The notes under the pieces are model-generated. The model saw nothing but the letters and a program-made list of their open reading frames with translations. It ran no database searches and was not told the origin of the DNA. A stretch of 64,000 nucleotides of DNA from Morella rubra (lineage: Eukaryota > Streptophyta > Magnoliopsida > Fagales > Myricaceae), in contig RXIC02000111.1 in assembly GCA_003952965.2 (NCBI GenBank), positions 1 through 64,000 on the forward strand. Reading direction: 5' to 3'. Made by a program: the position numbers and the translations under genes. Position 1 is the first letter of the stretch. Each line of letters opens with the position of its first letter. Shown here one piece after another: positions 37,221 to 49,209 of this stretch.

Positions 37221-38262
37221 AGATCTGTACGTCACTTCGGATCAAATTTGTTGCCCTCGGTTTGCGTACTCCACTTTATATGACTTTCTTCTTTTTTTTT
37301 TTTTTTTTTTTAGCTCGATATACGTCATTCAATATTATAAGATTCAAAAATTGAAAACGTTTTATATTCTGAGCAAAAAATATAAATTTTTAAGGATATG
37401 GGTATTGGCAATATCAAGAGCATAACAATAAGATATTCACAACGTTTCGCGCATGGTGGGACATCTTTGACAGAAAAGAAAAATGCAAAGAAAACATACA
37501 TGATGCTACACTGTTGCATAGTTTTATCACTGATATCCACAGATCTCGATCAGCGATCCCTGCAGCTTATTTTATCCCCCTCCTTTTTCTCGAGTGAGAA
37601 AGCAGCTTTTCATTTTCTTTCAGAACATCCATGAGTTGCAAGAGTCAGTGGAACTTCCAAATATATTTATCATTGATTAACGAGGCGAAAACTACTCCTG
37701 CACATCGATCGTATCTAATCCTTCACAAATCCTACGTACATATTTAGATACTCGTTCATGCTACGTCTCAAGTAATTAGATTAGTTATTCGCAAGTAGTA
37801 GCTACGAGAGTTTGGTAAGGAAATTGACGCTTTAATTAGCTTTGGCCAGGAAAATATAAAGAATAGAGAAATAACGCATGGGCGAGCGAGTTATGAGACA
37901 CCGAGGTCCAAAGGTATATTTATTTAATGTTATCGACTTAAGCAGCTAGTAAAACCAGTTGAACTCAACTTTCATGGGAAGTTGAAAAAAAAAAAACATT
38001 CATGGGAAGTTCATGAACTTGAACACATACTCGTGCACTTTATCATTCTATCCCCCACGTTTCTTTGACCATCGAACCAATCATCGCCTTGGAAAAATCA
38101 ACCTTATGATATCACCCAGGCCACATAGAGAGAGAGAGAGAGAGAGAGAGAGATTTCCTAGAAATGGCGGGCGGGATATGCCTTTTGAAAATCGGGTGGT
38201 TCCCTTTGGACTATTTCGTACCAGCACACTTAAGTGCATGCTGGGTCCGCCGGTTCATTACT

Positions 38263-38285
38263 CTATATATATATATATATATATA
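38263..38285 (+). promoter_or_regulatory. TATA-rich promoter of the MYB gene
   Basis: A run of alternating TA lies about 100-120 bases upstream of the MYB ATG, at the position expected for a TATA box. A (GA)n run at about 38127-38152 lies a further 110 bases upstream. Either may also be a simple microsatellite. Confidence 0.5.
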
Positions 38286-38384
38286 CATCTGTACTTAATG
38301 GCCTAGATATGCTCTGAGAACCCGAGAGAGATAGAGAGGAGCAATAGCCATCAATCACAAGGGCGTCCCACTTTCAGATAAAAA

Positions 38385-39975
38385 ATGGTGAGAGCTCCAT
38401 GCTGTGAGAAGATGGGGCTGAAGAAAGGCCCTTGGACCCCTGAAGAAGATCAGATACTGATCAATTACATTCAACTATACGGCCACGGCAACTGGCGAGC
38501 ACTTCCAAAACAAGCTGGTAATTGATGGCAAAGTTCAATATGACAATCTCTTGACAGAAATAAGATAGTTGAGAGCTTGATAGGAAATATATTCATGGGC
38601 TTCTTCCTGCGAAGAGAGACTTACAATTATGGTTGCACGTATATATACTGGAAATTAACTATGAAGTAGATAAATTATTCCCAGATTACGAACTCGTTTG
38701 GAAGGATATCAGTGTGCCGTTGTTTTCTTGAAGCATCTTGATTTAGTACTTATGATTCTTTCGCTTTCCTTTTTCAGGTTTACTAAGATGTGGAAAGAGT
38801 TGCAGGCTCCGGTGGACAAATTACTTGAGGCCAGACATCAAAAGAGGGAACTTTAGCAGAGAAGAAGAGGAGACCATCATACAGTTGCATGAAATGTTAG
38901 GCAATAGGTTGGTATAATCTTTTTTTTTTTTTTTCCGTTTTTGTCTTTGGGTTGATTTGAATGAAGTCTCTCCAAGGGAAACCTGGTTGAATATACTGAG
39001 AAAAGGAAGTTTGAAATCTCAAAGTTATAGCATCTAAGCTTGATTATACGGTGTATCTAAGCAATGGCGTACTGTGTAAACTTTACTTATTTGCATTTCA
39101 ACCTGCTTCAACAGTATCAAGCTTTGAACCCCTGTTGTTTAGTGGGTTGCTGTCCTTTAATGTCTAATCAGTTACTTGGTTCACGAAACATGTGGGACTG
39201 GAAAAAGACTCCTTAAGTAACGTTTCACATGCTAATCAGGAAAAGGAAACATGTTTTTTGGGGTTTCACGTCATGAAATATACTGCCAATAATATCATAT
39301 CAGAACATATAGCAGAATTCATAGCCTTTTAGACTCTGCGAGACAAGATTTATCGCATTATTAATGCAGTCCAAATCCTGATCGTGATTCTACTTTTTTA
39401 GATGGTCGGCAATCGCAGCGAGATTACCGGGACGCACAGACAATGAGATAAAAAATGTGTGGCACACCCACTTGAAAAAGAGGCTGATCAAACAGAGCCA
39501 AGACACCCCAGCAGCAACCAAAAGAAGCTCCACCATTACATCCAAATATTATCACGAGGCTGCAAAAAGCCATCAAGTCGAACCCGTGAGTTATGCAAAT
39601 TCCGAGACCGAGATCCCAGAATATGGACAAGTACTCTCCCCGCAAGAATGTTCGAGTGACCTGTCCACGGTGACGATAGGTGACAGCAGCGACAATAACA
39701 CTTACCCGAAGGCCGACTCACCAGGAAATTTCCCGGAAATGGATGAGAAGTTTTGGTCAGAAGTGCTGTGGGAAAGTTCAGAAGTGGCGAGTGATTTGTC
39801 AGCAGTAGGTGGTCATGATCAGCAAGTTCAAACCCCATTATATGATCCGCTACTTTCTCCATTAATGACCATGGACCCTCTCCACGAATATAGTTCAAAC
39901 ATGCATGATAACATGGATTTCTGGTTCAACCTTTTCACAAGGGCTGGAGACTTACCAGAATTACCTGATATTTGA
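38385..39975 (+). CDS. R2R3-MYB transcription factor, subgroup 2 (MYB13/14/15 type)
   Basis: Three exons (38385-38517, 38778-38907, 39402-39975) with the classic R2R3-MYB intron positions give 278 residues. R2 has tryptophans at about 17, 37 and 57, starting from [19 protein letters not shown]3 has F70 replacing the first tryptophan, then W89 and W108, ending [13 protein letters not shown]. The activation region carries [11 protein letters not shown] near residue 200, the short motif diagnostic of subgroup 2. Members of this group bind AC-type elements in the nucleus and control phenylpropanoid or stilbene genes, defence lignification and cold responses. Which role applies here cannot be told from sequence. 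The gene ends [14 protein letters not shown]. It lies next to repeat-rich DNA, with GTTTG-type MITEs on both sides. Confidence 0.95.
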
Positions 39976-42900
39976 TCAAAGTCTTCGGTTGTACTTCGTT
40001 TTTAATTCTCTTCTCTCTTTAGTGTCTAATATGGAGATGGCTGTCCAATTTGTTGACCCTTCGAAACAAGGACGACATATGTTCAACGCAGAAAATCCCG
40101 TCCAAAATGTTGTCGGAATGGTCTATTGTGGCCCACCAAAGAATTATAATAAAGAGTTTGGCTGTCATGGGAGAGCAATACATACCGAAATATTAACAGA
40201 AATCCAAAATGTTCTTCATCTTGAGTGCATGGTTCTAATGACATTTTGACTATTGTTCTCTGCTTGCATTATGAAGAGCACTCGCAGACCAAAAACTGAG
40301 TAAACCATCCTATTCATGCGCACGCGTTAGTACGAAGATCTCTTTTATTGGTTAATTTTTCATTAACAAGGAAAATTCGGTACACTTCCACCCCTAAACC
40401 AATAATTATGAAAGCATATCCACTAGACAATATCAATTAGAACGTCCGAGTAGATACCTGAGAACTATAATTGCTCCAAAAAGCTTCGTTTTTATCCCTT
40501 TGGTTTACTCAAAAAGCATTTTGTTCTTACTAGGGTTCTGATAATCTGACACGTACTTTCTAACTAAGTTTTCGAAATATTCGTAAGTATTTTCTGCATG
40601 CCTTGAGGTGCCTTCTTAATAGAGTAACTTTTAAGATTTCAAAGTCATCCCTTAATTTACTGCGTGTTCTAGTTGCATCTGTGCCCGGATGCTTAAGCGA
40701 AGATTTTGAATAAAATTCGGAGTAGAGTACTCCTCTTGTGTGAAACTCTCTAATTAATTTCCTTTTCTTTTATTTGGATTAAAACCAAAGATCAGAACCA
40801 TTGAATAAATCTAATAATATTAACGGGATCCTCTTAGCTAGAGCATATATATATTTAGGGGGTGTTTGTTTACCGAAATTTTAAAATATTTCTAAAATTT
40901 TGAGAATTTTTTAAATGTTGAAATTTATTGGAGTTTGTAAAAGTGTGAAGTGTACGTGTAAAAGTGTGAAGTTTATAGAGATTTGTGAAATGTATTTGGT
41001 GTAATGAAAATTTTAGACCTAAAAAATTAAGCAAATAAACGTGCCCTAATAAGAACTAGTGGACTCATATCAGATCTTGGAGGTATATATATATATATAT
41101 ATAATTAACTTTCATTGGTGCCCGAGGATTCTCATGCTTGTCAGAAGATGAGCACGACAGATTTCCTAGGAAAAAAGATCAAGCTAGGCAGCTAGCTAGC
41201 ATTTCATAAGGAAAAGAAACTCATGGTTATTTAATTCTATGTCACGTTTTTGCTTTAAGGTAGAAAGAGAAAATGATAGTGACGGGAACTTCTACTACGC
41301 GTTGCACATAGGTGTTTGGGAGCTAAAATCAAGGGCCGGCAAGAACGTACAATCAAATCATGAATATCCTCCGTTCAACATGCAAACTGCAAACTTGTTG
41401 GGACCCAAAAAGAAAGTGAAAATGAATGGCAAAAGGAGGGTGCTCAGTAAATAGACACCAATCACATCAAGCTGGAGCATTGAAAGTTGTAGAGAGAGAG
41501 AGAGAGAGGGGTAGTAAGAGTCTCTGGTTTGGTTAGGAATTCTCCGAGTTTAATAAAATTTTATTTTTATCAAAATATATTTTAAAATTTCACTTTCATT
41601 TTATTACTTATTTTCTAATTTTAATACGCCTCTTTTTTAACATCGACATAAAATTTTATACCCAAACAATATTCTCCTCTGAGCAATGAAATCGGCAGAT
41701 GATGAGAAGTCGGGCGGCTGCTACTTGAAAAGTAGGAGGGCCAATATTTACTGGCTGGAGTATCCGAAACTGACTGTTCAAGCTCGGATACTTTGAACGG
41801 TTCTGCCCCCTTTCACAATCCCACAAATATGCTGCTTTCTTTTTCCTTCAATGGCTTGAAGCCCTGTCCCCTGGACTATTTCAATTTTCAACTCGAAGAC
41901 TAGAAGTCTCCGTGACAGAATTCGGCAGAACAGATTTTTCCGCTCCAGTTGAACCAATTGGGCTGCAAATCAACCCCGCTTAATCCAGGTTACAAGCTGA
42001 AAAGGCCTGGCCTCCAGTTCACTTGGGCCATTCCATTTGTCACTCATTTCCTACCTTTGATATCCATTATAATTCACGGCTAGGTGATATTCAGTTTTAA
42101 AATTATTCGAGAATATAAATACATTCATAAAATCAATATTTAAAATCTTAAAAATTATTACACAAACACCAATACATTTTACACCATCTCCAACAACTTT
42201 TCATACAAACTCCAATACATTTTTCAAAAAATAATTGTAACAAATATTCTTTTTCTATATTTTTTCACTTAACTACAATACTTTTTTATTAAACAATTAC
42301 ATCAAATTATCTCTCTCTACATCTTTTTACAAATTCCAACAAAAATTAAATATCTTTAAAAATTTTTACTAACCTTTACACAAAAATCTATAAAACTCTA
42401 ATATATATATATAAAAATTCATAATTCTACCAAAATCCTACAATTTTTTTACAAAATGAACACTAAACCTTAAACGCATATGCTTAGAAAAAAAAAAGCC
42501 TTAAACGCATATAATCTCCTCTGTTTTTTGTTCTCTCTCTGTGTCCCCCCTCTTCTCCCTCTCCCTCTTCCTCATACTCTGTCTCTGCCTGCGCCGTCAC
42601 CACCACCACATCGTTATTAGCATTCATCGTAAACTCAAAGTAGTTTAGTGATCACCAGGTTCAAAGAGAGAACAAAAAACAGTGGAAAAAACTTAGATTA
42701 GCAATTCATCCTGCTTGAGGTCCATTGATGGTAAACTTGGGGCATACGGTTGAGTACAACCTTCCCTGCTTTACCATCAAAAAGAAAGCCCACGGTATTA
42801 TTTCCGTCCTTTTATCTATCTCATCTGCAGTATAATAATTGTGATTGCTTCTTAACAGCTGTGGAGCCATGACATATGATTCAAAGTCATGCATGGAAAG

Positions 42901-43084
42901 ACCCGGTAAAGTGGGAGCATAAGTAGACAAACAAACACATTGCACCTGATAGACATTGTAGACGGTTTTGTGCGTCAGTCTTTGAAACACTCAATGATAA
43001 ACATTGTAGAAGAAAGTCAATGTTCGAACTTAGATGTTTGTGTTTCCTTGCATGCTTATATGGTCTGCCTCGTTCTTTTTACAG
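39976..43084. other. Region between the MYB gene and the SLU7 exon
   Basis: The first few hundred bases are the MYB 3' region. A GTTTG-type MITE lies at 40857-41047, and inverted-repeat-like AT-rich segments lie at about 41524-41672 and 42090-42460. A pyrimidine-rich stretch at 42525-42600 followed by CACCACCACCACA resembles a gene leader. The minus strand at about 42715-42800 reads a plausible short exon end (VYHQWTSSRMNC then stop) that I cannot assign. Confidence 0.45.
40857..41047. mobile_element. GTTTGTTT-type MITE, copy 3
   Basis: The left end AGGGGGTGTTTGTTTACCG and the right end GCAAATAAACGTGCCCT are inverted relatives. The interior shares AAATTTTGAGAATTTT and AAATTTATTGGAGTTTGTAA with copies 1 and 2. 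A probable A/T-rich target site flanks it. Confidence 0.65.
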
Positions 43085-43286
43085 GAAAAGGCACTTCGAG
43101 GAAGCAAGTATGAAGAAGATGTTTACATTAACAACCATACGAGCGTTTGGGGTTCATGGTGGGAGGATCATCAGTGGGGCTACAAGTGCTGCAAGCAGAC
43201 GATCCGAAACAGCTATTGCATTGGTACTGCTGAAGCTGCAACAGATCTAATGAAGGCTAATATTGCTTGTAAGGAAGCTACTGAAG
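43085..43286 (+). pseudogene. Isolated SLU7 splicing-factor exon
   Basis: A 202-bp block with a good acceptor (TTTTTACAG before 43085) and a GT donor after 43286. It encodes [20 protein letters not shown], then [19 protein letters not shown], then [20 protein letters not shown]. This is the C-terminal half of the central region of SLU7, the second-step pre-mRNA splicing factor. Compared with remembered plant SLU7 there is an in-frame loss of a few residues after SYC. Neither the zinc-knuckle region nor the C-terminus is present on either side, so it cannot be a working SLU7 gene. Presence of splice signals suggests a genomic fragment moved by a transposon or left after a partial duplication. 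A repeat-like segment follows it directly. Confidence 0.75.
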
Positions 43287-43339
43287 GTGCCTATCAACTT
43301 CAGCTGTGGTCAGCCTTGATTTGGCACGTTAAATGCCAC

Positions 43340-44165
43340 AGCCTAAGGGCCGGCTCCAGCTACAGGGAGCATAGGGTCCTCAAAATTTTTTTAATGGTAT
43401 ATTTAAAAAATTTAATATTAAGACCTAAAAAACTTAATATTAAAGAGTATATTAATTGAAGAGGCCTATTAAATCTACTTAATTAAAGAAGTATTAATTT
43501 TTTCCCAAATTTAGAAAGCCTCTAATTCAAAATTTTCTTTAATGGTATATTTAAAAAAAAAAATTAAGGCCTCAAAACTTACCTTAAAGAGCATATTGAT
43601 TGGAGAAGCCTATCAAATTTCCTTGATTGAAGGAACATTAACTTTTTGTGGTATTTATAAAGTTTCCGTTCAACCCTATAAAATGTTCTTATTTAAAGAT
43701 ATTAATTGCAATTAATTCAAATGACTTAAACTTACTTGAGACAATATCTGTCAAGTACCAAAAATACCGAAAATCCTCTCAATCATTTTATTTTTTATTC
43801 TTATCATTTCTTGGTGCTTCTCAACTCTTATATATCTTTCATCGTTAAAGTCCTACGTGCTATTATTCTAAATTTTTTATTTTAATTTTATTTTATGTTA
43901 TCATTAAAACTAATAAAATCTTACTTAAGATCGAGTATAAGACAAAAAAGAAAATAAATTAGTAATATAATCAATTGAAAATGATATATTAACAAATTTA
44001 GAATATAACATGATAAGTAATTTTGCATTCTAAAAAGTTATAAGAATACTTTTAACTAATTTTTATTAATAATTTATTTTTTAAACAATTATTTTATAAA
44101 TTATTATAAAAAGCCTTACTTTAAAGTTTGGCCTAAAGCCCGATTACCTTAAAGCCGCACTGTTT
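43340..44165. mobile_element. Possible hAT-like non-autonomous element beside the SLU7 exon
   Basis: The left side has TAAGGGCCGGCTCCAGCTA, a motif seen at the ends of plant hAT-type elements. Around 44130-44160 there is a weak inverted counterpart (CCTAAAGCCCGATTACC). Inside, a segment of about 100 bases containing AATGGTATATTTAAAAAA is repeated at about 43393 and 43541. No transposase is present. The ends are not matched well enough for certainty. Confidence 0.35.
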
Positions 44166-44484
44166 AAAATCTTGGATTTGTTATTTTAAATCACTGTAGT
44201 CTCTTTAGATTTGCTTTTTTAAATCAACAGTCCTCTCTGTGCATAATTTGCACACAATCCGTTGTCGTGAAATCTGTGTACGCTTGGCTAGTGCCCGGAA
44301 AAACTCTTCACAACTTGGACGATTGCCGACTGAATATTGAGAAAAGGCTTATAACAAATCCATTTACAATAATATTCTGTACATCCCTCGGTGCTCCTAT
44401 CTCTTACGGTCCCTCAGACCTTCGTTTACTACAATCTTGTTTGGAAAGAAACCAAAAGAAAGATAAACAAGAGGCAATCATTCA

Positions 44485-45018
44485 TTACGAATCACGTGCT
44501 AACATCTCCTGAACTTCCATCTCAGCCCGGAATCTTGTAATGAACTCCTCTGCTCTTTCATCCACTCCTCGCATCTGAGGTGAGGCCAATCCCAGTGACT
44601 CCCAAAGATCATCCGCTGAAAAAGTTTTTTCAGCCAAACCGCCGCTTTCCTGCACCGCAGCGGGCTGATCAAGGAGCTTGAAATTCTTTCCCTTTGGCGG
44701 ACAAGGTTCGGCCACCAGCTCGGCCACAGGCCCTTTGAACAGCTTATCTACGAATACAGGGGCAGTTTTTTTCTCAAAGAAGTATTCGCGAAGAGGATGA
44801 GCCCGGTGTGCATGGACATGCCGCTTTCTACGTTTGAGGCGCTGATCAATTAAGAGGGAGGGCCAAGCTCCACCACCGCCGGTACTCTTCTTGACCCGGT
44901 TTCGGGGTTTCTTGATGGCTTTAGACATATGGAGTTTGTGCAGTTTGCTTTGGAGTCTGGAGGTGAAGCTTTTCCATACCTTTGGTGCAGGTGGAAGCTT
45001 AAGACTTAAGCAAGACAT
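44485..45018 (-). CDS. DUF761-domain protein of unknown function
   Basis: An intronless frame of 177 residues. The N-terminal half is very basic: LPPAPKVWKSFTSRLQSKLH, then KKPRNRVKKS and RLKRRKRHVHAHRAHPLREY. The C-terminus carries the DUF761 motif GVDERAEEFITRFRAEMEVQ. Between them lies the FSADDLWESLGLASP segment. DUF761 proteins are plant-specific, small and often stress- or development-responsive, with no known biochemical activity. A TATAAAG on the minus strand at 45093-45087 is about 70 bases upstream of the ATG, which supports this start and a short leader. The first methionine fits because the next in-frame ATG lies inside the conserved basic region. I am sure of the motif and unsure of any function. 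Confidence 0.85.
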   Translation of the reverse strand: MSCLSLKLPPAPKVWKSFTSRLQSKLHKLHMSKAIKKPRNRVKKSTGGGGAWPSLLIDQRLKRRKRHVHAHRAHPLREYFFEKKTAPVFVDKLFKGPVAELVAEPCPPKGKNFKLLDQPAAVQESGGLAEKTFSADDLWESLGLASPQMRGVDERAEEFITRFRAEMEVQEMLARDS

Positions 45019-45086
45019 GCTAGAAATGCACTTTGTAAGATGGAGAGAGAAAGAGCTTTAGGGTCGACGGGTATGTTATGATCATG

Positions 45087-45093
45087 CTTTATA
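45087..45093 (-). promoter_or_regulatory. TATA box of the DUF761 gene
   Basis: TATAAAG on the minus strand, about 70 bases upstream of the start codon at 45018. Confidence 0.65.
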
Positions 45094-45099
45094 ATGCCG

Positions 45100-45900
45100 G
45101 ACGTTTATTCGTTTTCCGCTCGCTTAGTTCTTACGCTGAATGTACGAGGCAAGATTTTTTTTTATATATATATTTTTTTGGGGGAGTAGAAATAGAACCT
45201 TGAGGCCCAGGCCTTATCCTTGTTAAGATACCATGCATTTGATACGCTGGAAATGGGTGCCTTTTCTTTCTTCATGTCGTTTCCCCAGCCAACTTGCAGC
45301 AGCACATAATTAAGCGAGAGCAATGGCATTTGCAAAGATTATTCAAAGTTGAGGATATGACAGATGATGTCTACTAATAAGAATCATATTCGTAAAGCAG
45401 GGGGCCAGGGGCTCCTTTCTGTGTGGGGTCTCGAAATCATGACACCCATTTCATCGATGTGCTGACGACTATTCAGTTTTGAAAGAAGGCCCATTATCTC
45501 AAAAGCCCATTAATCTCGGACCTTATGGGCTTCGACCCATCATCCATGGGCCATAATTTTCACCTTCAATACTTTGGGAGTCCAGCCCAGTTTATTCGAC
45601 CCATCATCGGGCCTGTCGTCACAGGGGAAGGACACTGGCTCGTGCATGATATTGTTACACAAATCTATTGGTAGATTTATAAAAGGAATATTCTCTGGAA
45701 ATATTCCAAGATTCCTCTTTTCATCCCTATGCATATTATTTTGTTGTTTCGCTGACTGAGTTCTGAAGAAAGGCCGTGACAAATGGTTGGTATCATTAAT
45801 GCCTATGCTACACCTCCTCCATGCACCACCACGTCTAATATTCCTCTTGACAGCCCAGTTGCCTAACTAGTGCAAGGTGGCGGAAGTTTGTCTAAAACAA
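45100..45900. other. Shared upstream region of the DUF761 gene and globulin A
   Basis: These genes are divergent. No gene is seen between them. The right part holds CATGCA RY-type elements belonging to the globulin A promoter. Confidence 0.5.
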
Positions 45901-45912
45901 GGACACGATCTT

Positions 45913-45995
45913 CATGCAAAACCTACCAGCCGGCTGGAATTACCACCCTGCCCACTGCCTTTTGCACTACCATCAGAATCCTCCATACTATAAAA
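45913..45995 (+). promoter_or_regulatory. Promoter of 11S globulin A (RY core and TATA)
   Basis: CATGCAAAA at 45913 is an RY/legumin-box core bound by B3 factors of the ABI3/FUS3 type in seed genes. TATAAAA at 45989-45995 is about 70 bases upstream of the ATG. The longer legumin-box context shared by genes B and C is not conserved here. Confidence 0.7.
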
Positions 45996-46064
45996 TGGGC
46001 TATGAGCCTCAGCCTTTTTCACCATCCTTCTATCTGCTCTTCTTCATTCTGCTAGCTTTCATCC

Positions 46065-48001
46065 ATGGCTACCAAGATTGTATTAGCACTAGTGATCTCT
46101 CTGCTAGCGTATGCGGCTACTGGGGCGGAAGAGAACCTCAGGCCCTGCAGGAGCTCAGCTGAGCAATGCAGGCTTCAGAGGCTGAGGACTCTCGAGCCAA
46201 CCCGGAGAATACAGTCGGAAGGGGGTCTGACTGAGATTTGGGACCCATCAGAGGACGAGCTCCAATGTGCTGGAGTCGCGGCGATCAGGAACACCTTGCA
46301 ACCGAATTCCCTCTTTTTGCCTGGATTCCACCCAGCCCCTCTGCTGGTTTACATCGAGCAAGGTTAGAGTGTGAGAGAAGAAAGCGAGAGAGTGTTTTTC
46401 TTTCCTTTCTGGAGGTCGGAATAGGATATTGATGTCTATGTAGAAGTAAACAACACATGCATTTAGAGATTCATGAATGAACTGCATGTTTTCTTCTGCA
46501 ATTAAACAGGACAAAGATTATAACATGTGAAATTTGATGTCGTCTCAGGTGAAGGCTTGATGGGGTTAAGCCACCCAGGATGTCCAGAGACTTATGAGTC
46601 AGAGTCGCAACGGGAATTATCAAGAAGACGGAGCTTTAGCCGATCACGCGCCGGGGGAAGCCAGGAACAAGAGCAACGAGAGAGAAGATCAGACCACCAC
46701 CAGAAGGTGCATCGGTTTCGCCAGGGTGATATCTTGGCCATTCCCGCTGGTGCAGTCCACTGGTGCTACAATGATGGCAATGAAGAGCTCGTTGCCTTCG
46801 CTGTCATGGACCTTAACAACCAGGCTAACCAGCTTGACCTTAACTTCAGGGTACCATTATTCGATTCCTTATCATCATCTCATGTATAGTATATTTTCTG
46901 GGTTTTTCTAGCTCAGGAGTCCAGTTAACACCTCACTCATTCTCTTGATTTCACATGCATGCAAATGCGCTGAGACACAGAGTTCTATTTTCTAACATCA
47001 CTTGCTTTCTGTAACAAATAAATACTTCTTTTTGGTCTCACAGTCGTTCTTCCTCGCCGGTGGGGAACCAAGGCAAGAAGGGCAACGCGGCGAAAGGGGT
47101 ACTAGCCGTCAGAGAGGTATGGAGAACTTCCAGAGCCTCTTCAGCGGATTCAGCGAGGAACTGCTGGCTGAGGCCTACGACATTCCGATAAATATCGCGA
47201 GGAGATTGCAGGAGGATGAAAGTAGGCGAGGAATCATCGTCAGGTGCCAAGATGAAATGCGCCGCATGATTAGGCCTGACGAAGAGCGAGAAGATCAAGA
47301 GCGAAGATGGACAATTAATGGGGAGGAAGAAAATGGTGTGGAAGAAACTATATGCACTACCAGATTCAGACACAACATGAACACCCTGTGCGAATCCGAC
47401 ATCGTCTCTCGGCAAGCAGGAAGAATTCACCTCGTGAACCAGCACAAGCTTCCGATCCTTCGATTCTTGGACCTGAGCGCAGAGAAAGGCCGTCTTTTCC
47501 CGGTAATTCAATTCACCTGGAGAAAAATTTAACTGAAAACGCTTTCTGATCTTCAAGTTAATTAATTGTTATTTAGAGAACATTTCAAACCTAACGCATT
47601 TGCCAATGTTGCAGAATGCAATCTACACACCGCACTGGTCAATGACCGACCACAGAATCGTCTACGTGCTTAGGGGTGATGCCCAAGTGCAGATTGTGGA
47701 CAACCACGGGAACACAGTTTTTAACGACAGGGTTAACCGTGGACAAATGTTTGTGATCCCACAGTTCTATGCCGTCACAACCAGGGTCGGAAACGAAGGC
47801 TTCGAATACGTGTCAATGAAGACGTCTGGGCAGCCGATGAAGAGCCCCATGGCTGGCTACACATCAGTTATCAGGGCCATGCCGATAGATGTCCTCGTCA
47901 ACTCATACCGGATGTCACCTAGAGAAGCCCAAGACTTGAAGTACAATAGAGGCCACCAGAGTTTCCTTCTGTCCTCTGGACGAAGCTCTGCGTCCCCTTG
48001 A
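46065..48001 (+). CDS. 11S globulin seed storage protein A (divergent legumin)
   Basis: Four exons in the standard legumin layout (46065-46362, 46549-46850, 47044-47502, 47615-48001) give 481 residues. A signal peptide of about 20 residues (MATKIVLALVISLLAYAATG) sends it into the secretory path to protein storage vacuoles. Two cupin domains follow. Cysteines at about 28/35 and 68 fit the intra-acidic-chain bridge, and C111 and C304 the bridge between chains. The processing site for asparaginyl endopeptidase is Asn297-Gly298 in ENGVEETICT. The glutamine/arginine-rich variable region before that site is much shorter than in genes B and C. Its signal peptide and N-terminus are also unlike theirs, so it represents a separate 11S lineage. 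AATAAA at 48175-48180 is a likely poly(A) signal. Seed-specific expression is inferred. Confidence 0.95.
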
Positions 48002-48184
48002 GGAAGGTTCTGTAACTCTTTTAAATGTTTATCGCTAATAGCTCTAGTACTGCTACTTAGGCCACTACTATGCTAGTCCTTGTAGAATGAAGGCGGCTTT
48101 TAACATTGTAAAGGGAACTTGAGTGGTAGAAACTGAGTGTAGCAATACGCGCGAGGGCAGCCTTCAAAATAATGAATAAAATGT

Positions 48185-49205
48185 GGCCTTTTTTTTCTCC
48201 TCTTTTCAAGTACTTTGCTTGCGTCCAAACAAGTTTTGGTCTCTCTGGGTCTGAGGTTGGTCACAAAAGTGCAAAGGTGAAAGGTCTAAATCGTTTCTGG
48301 AGGTGGTGAGCGAGCCCATCAGCAAAGCCCAAGCGTGTTATGGTCACTCTTACACTGGCACTTGGCTTTCTCATGTGCTTGTGTTTTGCTAAAAAGCTTT
48401 GATACATCGCCATAAGTACCTTGACCCCTAAAATATATAACAAATAACCTTGTGTAGTTAGGGATAAGAATTCAATCTGCAATAAGTGTTTGAATTTTGT
48501 ATTGTCGAACATCTTGCTTATCCATCAAAACAACAAAGGCAGACGCTTGATGAATGATCAAAGGCTTACAAGTTCTGTTTTCCCACACTTTTCTGGCACA
48601 AAACAATCCCAGTCGGGGGACCTTTAAATCTTCGATCAGATTTGGGTTACAAACGAAGTCAGTTCACTCATTAAAAGGTCCTCTCTTCTCATTTAATATT
48701 TCAGGTTGAATGGATTGATATCTGTATTGCTAATTTAATAGCTTTCCCAACAGCTCTCAACTTCTGGAATTGATGATTTTTAGCTGCTACAGTTGTATCA
48801 ACTCCCAACTTCAATTTTATCTGATCCCATTTGGTTACATCACTTTGTACTTACTAAAATGTAAAATCAAACAAAAATAAAGGTCCAATCTTCAATGTAA
48901 TTGTCAATTTCCATCTTTGAGTCCCAAAATATTCTTAATTGGGATTCGCCCAAAATTTTCATCAGAAAAAATAGCACCATATTGATTCGGGTAACAGAGA
49001 ACTGAAGAAAGCATGGTATTCCAAAGTGCAAATATCAATGGAAAACTAGACTAATTTGGTACTTACTAATGATTTGATAGAAGATCTCCAACCTTAACAA
49101 TGGTGAATCCAGCCAATACACTGATACCAACACCAACTGGCAACTGCTGTTGTTTGCCAAAAACAAACAAAGGCTTCCAAAGCATTGGAGACAAAGGGTT
49201 GTTCT
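48185..49205. other. Intergenic region between globulin A and the secreted-protein gene
   Basis: No gene recognised. The two flanking genes converge here; the last 250 bases or so (to 49209) are probably the 3' untranslated region of the minus-strand gene. Confidence 0.45.
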
Positions 49206-49209
49206 CCCT

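Larger units (their letters stand above)
29012..38384. other. 9.4-kb gene-poor, repeat-rich interval between RUS2 and the MYB gene
   Basis: I found no exon chain here. The interval contains a 145-bp duplication, a 3 x 308-bp array, several fold-back elements, three GTTTG-type MITEs and microsatellites, all listed separately. Bases 35900-36480 have more balanced composition and could be decayed coding sequence, but I could not recognise a protein in any frame. The last 250 bases form the MYB promoter. Confidence 0.55.

Noticed and set aside
39905-40249. 114-codon frame overlapping the MYB stop
   Set aside because: It is the MYB terminal exon and 3' untranslated region read in another frame.
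41239-41454. 71-codon frame downstream of the MYB gene
   Set aside because: Isolated, no domain and no splice or promoter support.
47038-47556. 172-codon minus-strand frame
   Set aside because: Antisense shadow of GC-rich globulin A exon 3.
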